This document shows positions 48,354 through 56,071 of a DNA stretch of 60,074 nucleotides, piece after piece; within the stretch, counting starts at the first letter, position 1; the number at the start of each line of letters is the position of its first letter. Both the position numbers and the translations under genes were made by a program. A model generated the notes under the pieces. The model did not search any database. It had not been told where the DNA came from and saw only the letters and a program-made list of their open reading frames with translations. The stretch lies in assembly GCA_027622275.1 (NCBI GenBank), contig JAQBZB010000014.1:1-60074 (forward strand). Reading direction: 5' to 3'. This DNA is from Planctomycetota bacterium. GTDB lineage: Bacteria; Planctomycetota; Planctomycetia; Pirellulales; Pirellulaceae.

Positions 48354-49758
48354 CCAGCCGACCACTTTTGCGCCAATCTCCCGCCGGCAAATGCTCCAAC
48401 AATCCGGTGTCGGCTTCGGTGCGCTAGCGTTGAATTGGATGATGCAGCAGGAGTCGGCGGCTGCCGGCGGCAGGCGGGGCGTCCATCATGCCCCGACCGC
48501 GAAAAGTGTTATCTGGTTGTTTATGGAAGGAGGTCCGAGTCATCTCGATCTCGTTGATCCGAAACCGCTACTGAACGAGCTGTCCGGTCAGCCTCTGCCT
48601 TCCAGCTTCAAGGAACCGATCACCGCGATGGGCGAGAAGGGCGCGGCGTTGCTGGCGGTGCCGCGGACTTGGAAACGACACGGCCAGAGCGGCATGTGGG
48701 CCACCGAGTGGATTCCCAACATCGGCGAGTGCATGGACGACATCGCCGTGATCCGCTCGTGCTGGACCAACGGCATCAACCATGCCGGCGGCGTCTGTCA
48801 GATGAATACGTGCATCAACGTCGCGGGCCGGCCGTCGCTCGGTTCGTGGGTGAACTACGGACTCGGTACGGCCAACGACAACTTGCCGTCGTTTGTGGTG
48901 ATGTGCGACAGTTCGGGCAACCCGGTGAACGGGCCGCGCAACTGGGGCAGCGGCTTCATGCCGGCAACGCATCAAGGAGTACGCATCGACGGCGCGAGTG
49001 ACGAACCGATCGCGAACTTGAACCTGCCGAAAGGCTACACCAGCGAGCGTCAACAAGAAAAACTGGCACTCTTGCAACAGTTCAATCAGTCGCACGCAGC
49101 ATCGCGGACTCAGCAGAGCGAACTCGAAGCCCGCATCGAGAGCTATGAACTGGCGTTCCGCATGCAGGCGCAAGCTCCGGCCGCGGTCGATCTGGCGCAA
49201 GAGACCGAAGCGACGCAGCAGCTATACGGGCTCGACAAGAAGGAAACCGAGACCTTCGGCCGCAACTGCCTGATGGCGCGGCGGCTGGTCGAGCGGGGCG
49301 TTCGCTTCGTGCAGCTTTACAGCGGCACGGGCAGCAAGTGGGATTCGCACACGCAGATCGAGGCGAATCATTCGCGTTTGTGCAAGTCGATGGACAAGCC
49401 GGTGGCCGGATTGCTGAAAGACTTGAAGCAACGCGGTCTGCTGGACGAGACGCTGGTGATTTGGGGCGGCGAGTTCGGCCGCACGCCGATGAGCGAAAAG
49501 GGTGACGGCCGCGATCACAATCCGACCGGTTTTTCCATTTGGATGGCGGGAGGCGGCATCAAAGGCGGCCAGACGATCGGTGCCACCGACGAACTCGGTC
49601 TCTACGCCGTCGAAGACAAGATGCACGTCCAAGACATCCACGCCTCGATTCTCTGGCTGCTCGGCCTGGACAACATGAAGTTGACCTACGACCACAAGGG
49701 CCGACCGGAACGGCCGACGATCAACGAAGGCGCGTTCAATAGGAAGCTGGTTGGTTAG
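48343..49758 (+). CDS. DUF1501 protein paired with PSD1
   Basis: A 471-residue DUF1501 protein. A Tat-like signal (ISRRQMLQQSGVGFGALAL) near residue 14, IWLFMEGGPSHLDLVDPKP, WDSHTQIEANHSR, WGGEFGRTP and GDGRDHNPTGF mark the family. It begins 11 bases before the stop of the PSD1 gene, giving translational coupling, the typical planctomycete gene pair. Presumed to be periplasmic and part of polymer or sulfate ester metabolism; the biochemistry is unknown. Confidence 0.93.
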   Translation: MWTNQPTTFAPISRRQMLQQSGVGFGALALNWMMQQESAAAGGRRGVHHAPTAKSVIWLFMEGGPSHLDLVDPKPLLNELSGQPLPSSFKEPITAMGEKGAALLAVPRTWKRHGQSGMWATEWIPNIGECMDDIAVIRSCWTNGINHAGGVCQMNTCINVAGRPSLGSWVNYGLGTANDNLPSFVVMCDSSGNPVNGPRNWGSGFMPATHQGVRIDGASDEPIANLNLPKGYTSERQQEKLALLQQFNQSHAASRTQQSELEARIESYELAFRMQAQAPAAVDLAQETEATQQLYGLDKKETETFGRNCLMARRLVERGVRFVQLYSGTGSKWDSHTQIEANHSRLCKSMDKPVAGLLKDLKQRGLLDETLVIWGGEFGRTPMSEKGDGRDHNPTGFSIWMAGGGIKGGQTIGATDELGLYAVEDKMHVQDIHASILWLLGLDNMKLTYDHKGRPERPTINEGAFNRKLVG

Positions 49759-51053
49759 ACTTCCCAACCTTTACGATACGGTTTGCTCAGATACTGATTC
49801 GCTTCTGGTACGTTCTTGACCTTCATCGTTGCAGGATCGAACTCGACCGTCTGGCCGACGCGATAGGCGACGTTGCCCAATAAGACGACTTCGGTGAAGG
49901 GGCCGGCGTAGGTGAAGGGGCTGCCGGTGCGAGAGCCGGTCTTGCAGGCTTCGATCCATTGCTGATGGTGGCCGGGCGAGGTGGGCAAGTACGAATCGGG
50001 GCCTTTGAAATCCACGAACTTGTCTTCGGGCAGCAGCTTGGGATGGCCGTCGTGTGCGATCGCGATGCGGCCTTGGTCGCCGATGAACAGCGAACCGTTC
50101 ATGGGCAGCTCGTTGGCAATCTCGTCGCGCGGTTTGGCTTCGCCTTCGTACCAGTAGACTTCGACCGGCGGCAGTTCGCCCCGCTTGCCGAACTCGAATC
50201 GCGTTTCCATCCACGTGGGCCCGCTGTGCGCATGAGGCTCGGGACCTTTGGACGTGACTTTCACCGGCCCGCCCAATTCCAACGCCCAGAATGTCGGGTC
50301 CATCAAGTGGATCGCCATGTCTCCGATCGCTCCGCAGCCAAAGTCCCACCAGCCGCGCCACTTGAACGGCACGTAGGCCGCGTTGTAGTCCCGCTCGCTC
50401 GCCGGGCCGAGCCACAGATCCCAGTGCAGTCCGGCAGGTATCGGCGGCTTGTCGGTCGGACGATCGAGCCCTTGCGGCCACCAACGGCCAGGGCGATCGG
50501 TGATGACATGCACTTCGCTGACGTTGCCGATCGCTCGCGATTGCAACAGCTCGACCAACCGCAAATAACCGGGATGTTCGTGGTTCTGGGTTCCCATCTG
50601 AGTCGCCAGCTTCTTCTCGGCGGTCAACTGCGTGATCAATCGCGCCTCGGCAACGGTATGCGTCAGCGGCTTCTCGCAGTAGACGTGCAAGCCACGACGC
50701 AAAGCGCGAACCGTCGCTGGGGCGTGATGGTGATCGGGCGTCGCCACCACCACGGCATCGAGGTCGTCTTGTTCGAGCAACTTGCGATAGTCGACATACT
50801 TCTTGGCCGAGGAGTGTTTTGCCGTCGCCGCATCTAAGCGTCCTTCGTCGACATCGCACAGCGCCACGATGTTCTCGCCGGCAACACCGGCCAAGTCACT
50901 CGCACCACGACCGCCGACACCGATCACGCCGATGTTCAGCCGCTCGTTCGCGCCGAGCACGCGGGACGGTTTGAGCAGCACGGCGGATGAAGCAGCGATG
51001 CCGAGAGCTGTCGATGTTTGCAGGAAGCCCCGGCGGTTGATTCGAGTTGGCAT
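49755..51053 (-). CDS. Tat-exported Gfo/Idh/MocA oxidoreductase
   Basis: A 432-residue NAD(P)-dependent sugar dehydrogenase-like protein. The Tat motif RRGFLQTSTALGIAASSAVLL at residues 5-26 indicates export. The Rossmann segment is NIGVIGVGGRGASDLAG, followed by VALCDVDE, VVVATPDHHHA and the catalytic-region signature YCEKPLTHTVAEAR. The C-terminal domain contains GCGAIGDMAIHLMD. Tat export of a Gfo/Idh/MocA protein is common in planctomycetes. It converges on and overlaps the DUF1501 gene by four bases. The substrate is unknown. Confidence 0.92.
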   Translation of the reverse strand: MPTRINRRGFLQTSTALGIAASSAVLLKPSRVLGANERLNIGVIGVGGRGASDLAGVAGENIVALCDVDEGRLDAATAKHSSAKKYVDYRKLLEQDDLDAVVVATPDHHHAPATVRALRRGLHVYCEKPLTHTVAEARLITQLTAEKKLATQMGTQNHEHPGYLRLVELLQSRAIGNVSEVHVITDRPGRWWPQGLDRPTDKPPIPAGLHWDLWLGPASERDYNAAYVPFKWRGWWDFGCGAIGDMAIHLMDPTFWALELGGPVKVTSKGPEPHAHSGPTWMETRFEFGKRGELPPVEVYWYEGEAKPRDEIANELPMNGSLFIGDQGRIAIAHDGHPKLLPEDKFVDFKGPDSYLPTSPGHHQQWIEACKTGSRTGSPFTYAGPFTEVVLLGNVAYRVGQTVEFDPATMKVKNVPEANQYLSKPYRKGWEV

Positions 51054-51183
51054 GAGGGATTAGCTCCGAGGAATGTGAGTTGTCGGCGAACGTGTTACGT
51101 TTCGAGTGCATGCTTTCGACAGTATACTCAGTTCGTCTCTGCAACGTGACGAATACTCTCAATTCCTTTCTCGCGAGCTTCCC

Positions 51184-52029
51184 ATGACTGTCTGCTCCCG
51201 TTTGAACGTGCTTCCACCAGGCTTGGCAATCGTCGCGTGTTTCGTTGCTACTCTCCTCGTGACAGCGAATCGAGAAATCGCGGCGGCGACCACCGAAGAC
51301 CGCTCGTTCATTGCTGCCTGCGACGGGTCGGAACAGAAGTACGTGATCGTCATGCCCGATGGTTTCCAACGCGGTCGTCCCGCGTCGGTGCTAATCGCGT
51401 TGCACGGTCACGGATCCGATCGCTGGCAGTTCGTCCGGCAAGAGCGCGGCGAGTGCCGAGCTGTCCGAGATGTTGCGGCGGCAAACGGATTGATCCTCGT
51501 ATCGCCCGACTATCGAGCAAAGACTTCGTGGATGGGCCCGAAGGCCGAAGCTGACGTCGTGCAGATCATCCACACGGTCAAAGAGCAGTTTCAAGTCGAA
51601 CGCGTTGTCTTGTGCGGCGGCTCGATGGGCGGAACGGGCGCCTTGACCTTCGCGGCGTTGCACCCTGACTTGATCGACGCCGTAGTCTCGCTGAACGGAA
51701 CGGCGAACCTCGTTGAGTACGAACGATTTCTCGATGCCATCGCCGAATCTTACGGCGGGACGAAGCAGCAGATTCCCGCAGAGTACCGCAAGCGGAGCGC
51801 CGAGTTCTTTCCCGAAAGCTTCACGATGCCGCTGGCCGCGACGACTGGTGGCGCTGATGAAGTCGTGCCGCCGGACAGTGTGCTGCGGTTGATTGATAAC
51901 TTGCGGGGCAGAAACAAACACGTACTCAGCCTGCATCGGCCCGAGGGCGGACATCGTACGTCGTACGAAGATACCAAGCAGGCGCTTGAATTTGTGCTTG
52001 GCGTTTTGGGCCAAATCTCCGATCGATAA
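51184..52029 (+). CDS. Exported alpha/beta-hydrolase (esterase-like)
   Basis: A 281-residue hydrolase. A signal peptide (LAIVACFVATLLVTANREIA) is followed by an alpha/beta fold with oxyanion LHGHGSD (near residue 72) and nucleophile elbow GGSMGG (near residue 145). The downstream catalytic histidine is probable in GGHRTSYED near the C-terminus. It resembles feruloyl-esterase/phospholipase-like or PHB-depolymerase-like proteins. ATG 51184 is chosen; the frame is open upstream to 51106. The gene is divergent from the Gfo/Idh/MocA gene. Confidence 0.85.
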   Translation: MTVCSRLNVLPPGLAIVACFVATLLVTANREIAAATTEDRSFIAACDGSEQKYVIVMPDGFQRGRPASVLIALHGHGSDRWQFVRQERGECRAVRDVAAANGLILVSPDYRAKTSWMGPKAEADVVQIIHTVKEQFQVERVVLCGGSMGGTGALTFAALHPDLIDAVVSLNGTANLVEYERFLDAIAESYGGTKQQIPAEYRKRSAEFFPESFTMPLAATTGGADEVVPPDSVLRLIDNLRGRNKHVLSLHRPEGGHRTSYEDTKQALEFVLGVLGQISDR

Positions 52030-52169
52030 CGCTTCTTCCGCTCTGAATTCCTGCGTTTCGGGCTCCCTCGCGGTCATCGCGCGACCGCCAAGAATATGCG
52101 TTTCGCCGATCACCTCGCCCCGCTATACTTCGCGACCTACTTTACGACCCCGCGACGATCGAGCAAGCG

Positions 52170-53099
52170 ATGCGAGTGGACGGTGCTAGCAAGTTGAACG
52201 GCCAGCCGATGCGGATGCCGCTGCGCGCGATCGCCGTACTCGCGATGATCGCAGCGATTGGCTGTGGTACGACGAAGACTCGGTTGGCCACCGATCAACT
52301 GCTTGTCTCGGATGCCGTCGATCAAGCGGTCGGCGACATCGACTTTGGCGTGATGGCTGGACAAAAGGTCTATTTCGACGCCCAGTACATCAAGAACATC
52401 AAAGGGGTCGGGTTCGTTAACTCGGAGTACATCATCAGCTCGCTGCGTCAGCAGATGGCTGCGGCCGATTGCCGGTTACAGGACGCCGAAGACGATGCGG
52501 ATTTCGTTGTTGAAGCTCGTGTCGGCACGCTCGGTACAAACGGACATGAAATCGTGTACGGCGTGCCTGCGAACAATTCGCTTTCCACGGCTGCTAACTT
52601 GATGCCAAATGCACCTTCGATCCCCACGATTCCGGAACTCGCGCTCGCCAAGAAGGACGCTCATCTCGGCGCGGCAAAGATCGCCGTGTTCGCATACGAA
52701 CGTGAGAGCCGGCGGCCTGTTTGGCAATCAGGGATTTCGCGCGCGAAGAGTACGGCCCAGGACTTTTGGTTCTTCGGTGCCGGACCCTTCCAGCGCGGCA
52801 GTGTCTACGACGGAACGCAATTCGCCGGTATCCGCATCCGGCTCCCGCGACACGACGACGATGGCACACCCACCGACGCACTTGCTGTTTCGTATCGCGA
52901 GCAGTTCCATTTTCCCCGGTCCACTGTTTCTCGGCCGATGCCCGAGATTGCCACCGTCGGTCATGAAGAACAACTTCCGCCGGTCGTGCTTCCCCCGGCA
53001 CGTGCTCCAGGCAGCGAACCCATACCACGACAGCCACAGCCGCGCGAGCAACCAACGCCAGCTCCTCAACAACCTCCGCCACCAACGATAGACCAATAG
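52170..53099 (+). CDS. Lipoprotein of unknown function, DUF6655-like
   Basis: A 309-residue protein with a lipobox ending AAIGCG after a hydrophobic segment (ALRAIAVLAMIA), so probably membrane anchored by lipid. The mature part opens TTKTRLATDQLLVSDAVDQA and continues with QKVYFDAQYIKNIKGVGF and YIISSLRQQMAAADC, a pattern I associate with the DUF6655 planctomycete lipoprotein family. The C-terminus is Pro/Gln-rich (PRQPQPREQPTPAPQQP), a likely spacer or disordered tail. Family function is unknown. A start 14 codons in (MRMPLRA) is an alternative. The glycosyltransferase gene follows. Confidence 0.75.
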   Translation: MRVDGASKLNGQPMRMPLRAIAVLAMIAAIGCGTTKTRLATDQLLVSDAVDQAVGDIDFGVMAGQKVYFDAQYIKNIKGVGFVNSEYIISSLRQQMAAADCRLQDAEDDADFVVEARVGTLGTNGHEIVYGVPANNSLSTAANLMPNAPSIPTIPELALAKKDAHLGAAKIAVFAYERESRRPVWQSGISRAKSTAQDFWFFGAGPFQRGSVYDGTQFAGIRIRLPRHDDDGTPTDALAVSYREQFHFPRSTVSRPMPEIATVGHEEQLPPVVLPPARAPGSEPIPRQPQPREQPTPAPQQPPPPTIDQ

Positions 53100-53135
53100 C
53101 GCTTTCGCTCTTTGGCTGAAGGAGAAGCACTCACG

Positions 53136-54182
53136 ATGAGCGAACAACATCCACGAATTCTGATCTCGAGGCTCAGTGCCATCGGCGATTGTGTGCTAAC
53201 AACTCCGTTGCTGTGCGCGCTTCGTGATCATTTTCCCAGCGCTCACATCGCTTGGGTTACGGAACGGGTCTCGGCGATGGTTCTGGCAGGCCACCCCGCG
53301 CTCGACGAGTTGATCGTGGTGCCGAAAGGATGGCTGAAGTCACCCGCGGAGATTCGCCAGTTGCGGTCCCAGCTTCGCGCGCGTCGCTTTGACATCGCGA
53401 TCGATCCGCAGGGATTGACCAAGAGCAGCATCGTCACTTGGCTGTCGGGAGCCAAGCGGCGGATTGGTTTTCACAAGCCTCGTGGCCGCGAGTTCAGTCG
53501 CTGGTTCAACCGCGAACTGGTAACGCCAACCAAAACGCACATTGTCGATGCCCAACTCGAGCTGCTGAAGCCGCTTGGCGTTCACAATCCCGTGGTGCAA
53601 TTCGCTCTGCCGGTGATCCCGGAAGTCGAAGGCAAAGTCGACGCGATGATTCATGCCGCACATCTCGACTGCGATTTCGTTGCGGTAAATCCTGGTGCGG
53701 GATGGGATTCGAAGCTCTGGTCGGCGTACCGTTATGGCCGCGTCGCCCGTAGTCTCGGCGAGCGGCATCAGCTCCCCTCGTTCGTGCTTTGGTCCGGAGA
53801 ACGAGAACGAGCCTGGGCCGAACAGATTGTGGCTTGCTCGGGAGGCCGTGCGGTGCTTGCTCCGCCCACGACACTTCCTGAACTGGCTGCCGTCTTGCGG
53901 CGAGCCCGAATGTTTGTCGGCTCGGACACGGGCCCTCTGCATATCGCGGCGGCTGTTGGAACGCCTTGCGTGGGGCTCTTCGGAACCACTCGCCCCGAAG
54001 ACTGCGGTGCCTACGGGCCACAACACGTCCACCTCCAGAAGCGGTATCAAGACGGCACCAGCCGCGGGCGGCGTCGCGCGAACAACGACGCGATGCTAGA
54101 GATCGATGTCGAGAGCGTGGTCACGGCGTGTCAACAATTGTTAGAGCGAGAACCCCATTCCATCCCACGGCAAGTCGCCTAA
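53136..54182 (+). CDS. Glycosyltransferase family 9 (heptosyltransferase-like)
   Basis: A 348-residue GT9-family protein, acting on the cytoplasmic side of the inner membrane in LPS or surface-glycan assembly. Diagnostic segments are RILISRLSAIGDCVLTTPLL at the N-terminus, VNPGAGWDSKLWSAYRYG, the donor-binding FVGSDTGPLHIAAAVGTPCVGLFG and the C-terminal TRPEDCGAYG. The residue pattern suggests ADP-heptose or a related sugar donor, but the acceptor is not evident. ATG 53136 was preferred, with GGAG at 53121-53124; the open frame begins 24 bases earlier. Close to the lipoprotein gene upstream. Confidence 0.92.
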   Translation: MSEQHPRILISRLSAIGDCVLTTPLLCALRDHFPSAHIAWVTERVSAMVLAGHPALDELIVVPKGWLKSPAEIRQLRSQLRARRFDIAIDPQGLTKSSIVTWLSGAKRRIGFHKPRGREFSRWFNRELVTPTKTHIVDAQLELLKPLGVHNPVVQFALPVIPEVEGKVDAMIHAAHLDCDFVAVNPGAGWDSKLWSAYRYGRVARSLGERHQLPSFVLWSGERERAWAEQIVACSGGRAVLAPPTTLPELAAVLRRARMFVGSDTGPLHIAAAVGTPCVGLFGTTRPEDCGAYGPQHVHLQKRYQDGTSRGRRRANNDAMLEIDVESVVTACQQLLEREPHSIPRQVA

Positions 54183-54380
54183 CTGTCCCCGCTTGATGTT
54201 GTTGGTGCAAGGTGTCTTCTGAGATGCTGTTACCGCCGTTTACGAAGGACATGAAGTCTTCGGAGGTAGAGCAATGGAATGCACATTTGAGGAGCGGAAA
54301 CGACAGCCGGCAACAGGTTCGTGGCCGAATGGGTACCGACAGGGCGCGTGTCGAAACTGCGTCGAGTGAGTTAAGGCAAG

Positions 54381-55217
54381 CTATTTGAAGTCGACGAGCT
54401 TCGTCTGCTTCTTTAGCTCTTCGAGCTGTTGACTCTTCGCCGCATCGCTCAACGGGTTGCCCGTGAGAAACACTTGCCAGAACGAAGCGGATCGATCCGG
54501 CTTGGCGTTCGCGGCCGCGGCGGTTTCCACGAGGACTCCCAAGTCGGTGATCTTGTTGTTCTCCAAGGACAGGAACTTCCAACGCTCGTGTCCCTTCAGC
54601 GGTGACAGGTCCGCGACTTGATTTCCGCCCGCGAAGAGTGTGTCGAGTTTGTCCATGCCTTCGATCGGTTTGAGATCGACGATCTGATTCCCATCCGCAT
54701 ACAGCGACCAAGCTTTCTTGAGGTTGGCAACGGGTGCCAGATCCTGAACTTTATTGTTCGAAATGTAAAACGACCTCATGTTGTCGAGTTTCGCGACCGC
54801 GGCCAGGTCGCTAACTTGATTGTCAGAAAGTTCCAGGTGCTGCAACTTCGTCAAGCCTTCGATCGGCTTGATGTCAGTGATCTTGTTCTTCGAGAGATCG
54901 AGGGACTGGATGTTCTTTAAGCCCGCGATGGCATCGATCGTTGTGATCTCGTTCCCTGCCAGATCGAGCAATGCCAGGCTGCGGCACTTTTCCAATCCGG
55001 TCAGATCCTTGATCCCCTTGTTCTTGCCTTTAATTGTCGAGATGTTGACGACGTCGTCTTCGACGATTGGTTGATCGTTATTTCGTTTCTCGAAGACGTA
55101 GGTGCGAACGACCGCCTCCAACGCCTTGTCCGGGAAAATCGACTCTTGAGCGATCAGCTCGGAAACCATTGACAACATCGAGATCGAAAGAACTGCACAA
55201 GCGATCGACAATCTCAT
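54381..55217 (-). CDS. Exported leucine-rich-repeat protein (internalin-like)
   Basis: A 278-residue protein with a signal peptide (IACAVLSISMLSMVSELIA) and an N-terminal cap (FPDKALEAVVRTYVFEK). At least seven 22-residue leucine-rich repeats of the LDLAGNEITTIDAIAGLKN type occupy about residues 70-235. They include IQSLDLSKNKITDIKPIEGL and LQHLELSDNQVSDLAAVAKL. A C-terminal capping helix (FLTGNPLSDAAKSQQLEELK) closes the solenoid. Likely protein-protein binding at the cell surface or periplasm. No anchor is seen. Confidence 0.9.
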   Translation of the reverse strand: MRLSIACAVLSISMLSMVSELIAQESIFPDKALEAVVRTYVFEKRNNDQPIVEDDVVNISTIKGKNKGIKDLTGLEKCRSLALLDLAGNEITTIDAIAGLKNIQSLDLSKNKITDIKPIEGLTKLQHLELSDNQVSDLAAVAKLDNMRSFYISNNKVQDLAPVANLKKAWSLYADGNQIVDLKPIEGMDKLDTLFAGGNQVADLSPLKGHERWKFLSLENNKITDLGVLVETAAAANAKPDRSASFWQVFLTGNPLSDAAKSQQLEELKKQTKLVDFK

Positions 55218-55410
55218 CGGAGTACCTCGTTGGTTGCGTCTCGAAGATTTAGCGGGGGCATGGGTTACTTGGTGGGGACTCGCTCGACATGGTGTGGGCC
55301 GCGAATCGGCGGTCCCACAGTGAGTGCGTCTGCTTCAAAATAGGTTACTTCGCCAAACTGTAACAATCCAGCCCGCAAGTCACGACTTCGCCAAGAATCC
55401 CGTGCAAACT

Positions 55411-55758
55411 TCAGTAACGGGCGACACTTGAGTCGATTTCGTGCGACCACGCATCGATTCCACCTGCCATATTCTGGACCTTGGGAAACCCTTGCTGCTG
55501 TAACCACTGCGTCACCTGCATACTGCGACCGCCATGATGACAGTGGACGACGATCCTCCGGTCCCGCACGGGCTCTAGCTCCGGAAGTCGCGCTGGAATC
55601 TCTCCCATCGGAATCAACACCGCTGAATCTAGCTTTGCAATCGCGTACTCACTCGGCTCTCGACAGTCGAGCAGGAAGAAATCGACTCCTTCGTCAAGCA
55701 GCTTCTTGACCCCGCGACAATCGATTTCCAACGGCAGGTTCTCTTCAGTCGCGCTCAT
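55411..55758 (-). CDS. Single-domain rhodanese (sulfurtransferase-like)
   Basis: A 115-residue rhodanese-homology protein. FLLDCREPSEYAIAKL, IPMGEIPARLPEL and the active-site loop VVHCHHGGRSMQV (cysteine near residue 76) match PspE/GlpE-like proteins, which transfer sulfur from thiosulfate or persulfides. The loop carries CHHGGRS where classic forms have CxxGxR. It begins at ATG 55758; a longer frame to 55806 lacks domain sequence. No obvious partner gene is adjacent. Confidence 0.9.
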   Translation of the reverse strand: MSATEENLPLEIDCRGVKKLLDEGVDFFLLDCREPSEYAIAKLDSAVLIPMGEIPARLPELEPVRDRRIVVHCHHGGRSMQVTQWLQQQGFPKVQNMAGGIDAWSHEIDSSVARY

Positions 55759-55869
55759 CTCATTAGCTCGTTTCGTTCTCGAAAGCGTTGCCTTGTCAGC
55801 CGGCAAAGCTATCCCTTCCGCCGGACCTTGTCCAGCCGGGCCGTAAGTCCAATGCGGTCCCTATGGAAG

Positions 55870-55983
55870 TGTCCCGAAATAGATTCAAGTTTTAGCGGTA
55901 CGGCGCGAGCCGTCCGGTGCCTCAAAACCGGAGGGCTCGCGCCCTGCCGCTACAATTCAAATTCGCCAATTTATTTCGGGACA
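55870..55983. mobile_element. 114-bp MITE-like element with perfect 12-bp terminal repeats
   Basis: Outer arms TGTCCCGAAATA (55870-55881) and TATTTCGGGACA (55972-55983) are perfect reverse complements. Inner arms (55894-55918 and 55927-55951) are 25 bp with three mismatches and share AGCGGTACGGCGC...CCGGT with 41349-41467. No open frame is supported. It sits between the divergent rhodanese and SGNH-TPR genes (313-base gap from 55759 to 56071), where I see no other feature. Confidence 0.88.
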
Positions 55984-56071
55984 ATTCCTATCGGAAGCTG
56001 ATCGCGCCGTGTTGTGGTACTCTGGAAGGTCTGCATCACTCACGCCCTTGCGGAGCCGTCCGCGGATCTTC

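Noticed and set aside
49771-50859. 362-codon minus-strand open frame within the Gfo/Idh/MocA gene
   Set aside because: It is an out-of-frame reading of the same strand with an Arg-rich composition typical of GC-rich shadow frames.
51940-51975. Possible palindrome fragment (CATCGTACGTCGTACG) near the end of the alpha/beta hydrolase gene
   Set aside because: It resembles the outer end of the GTACGATGG elements, but no mirror arm is present within 100 bases, and the encoded residues fit the hydrolase catalytic histidine region.
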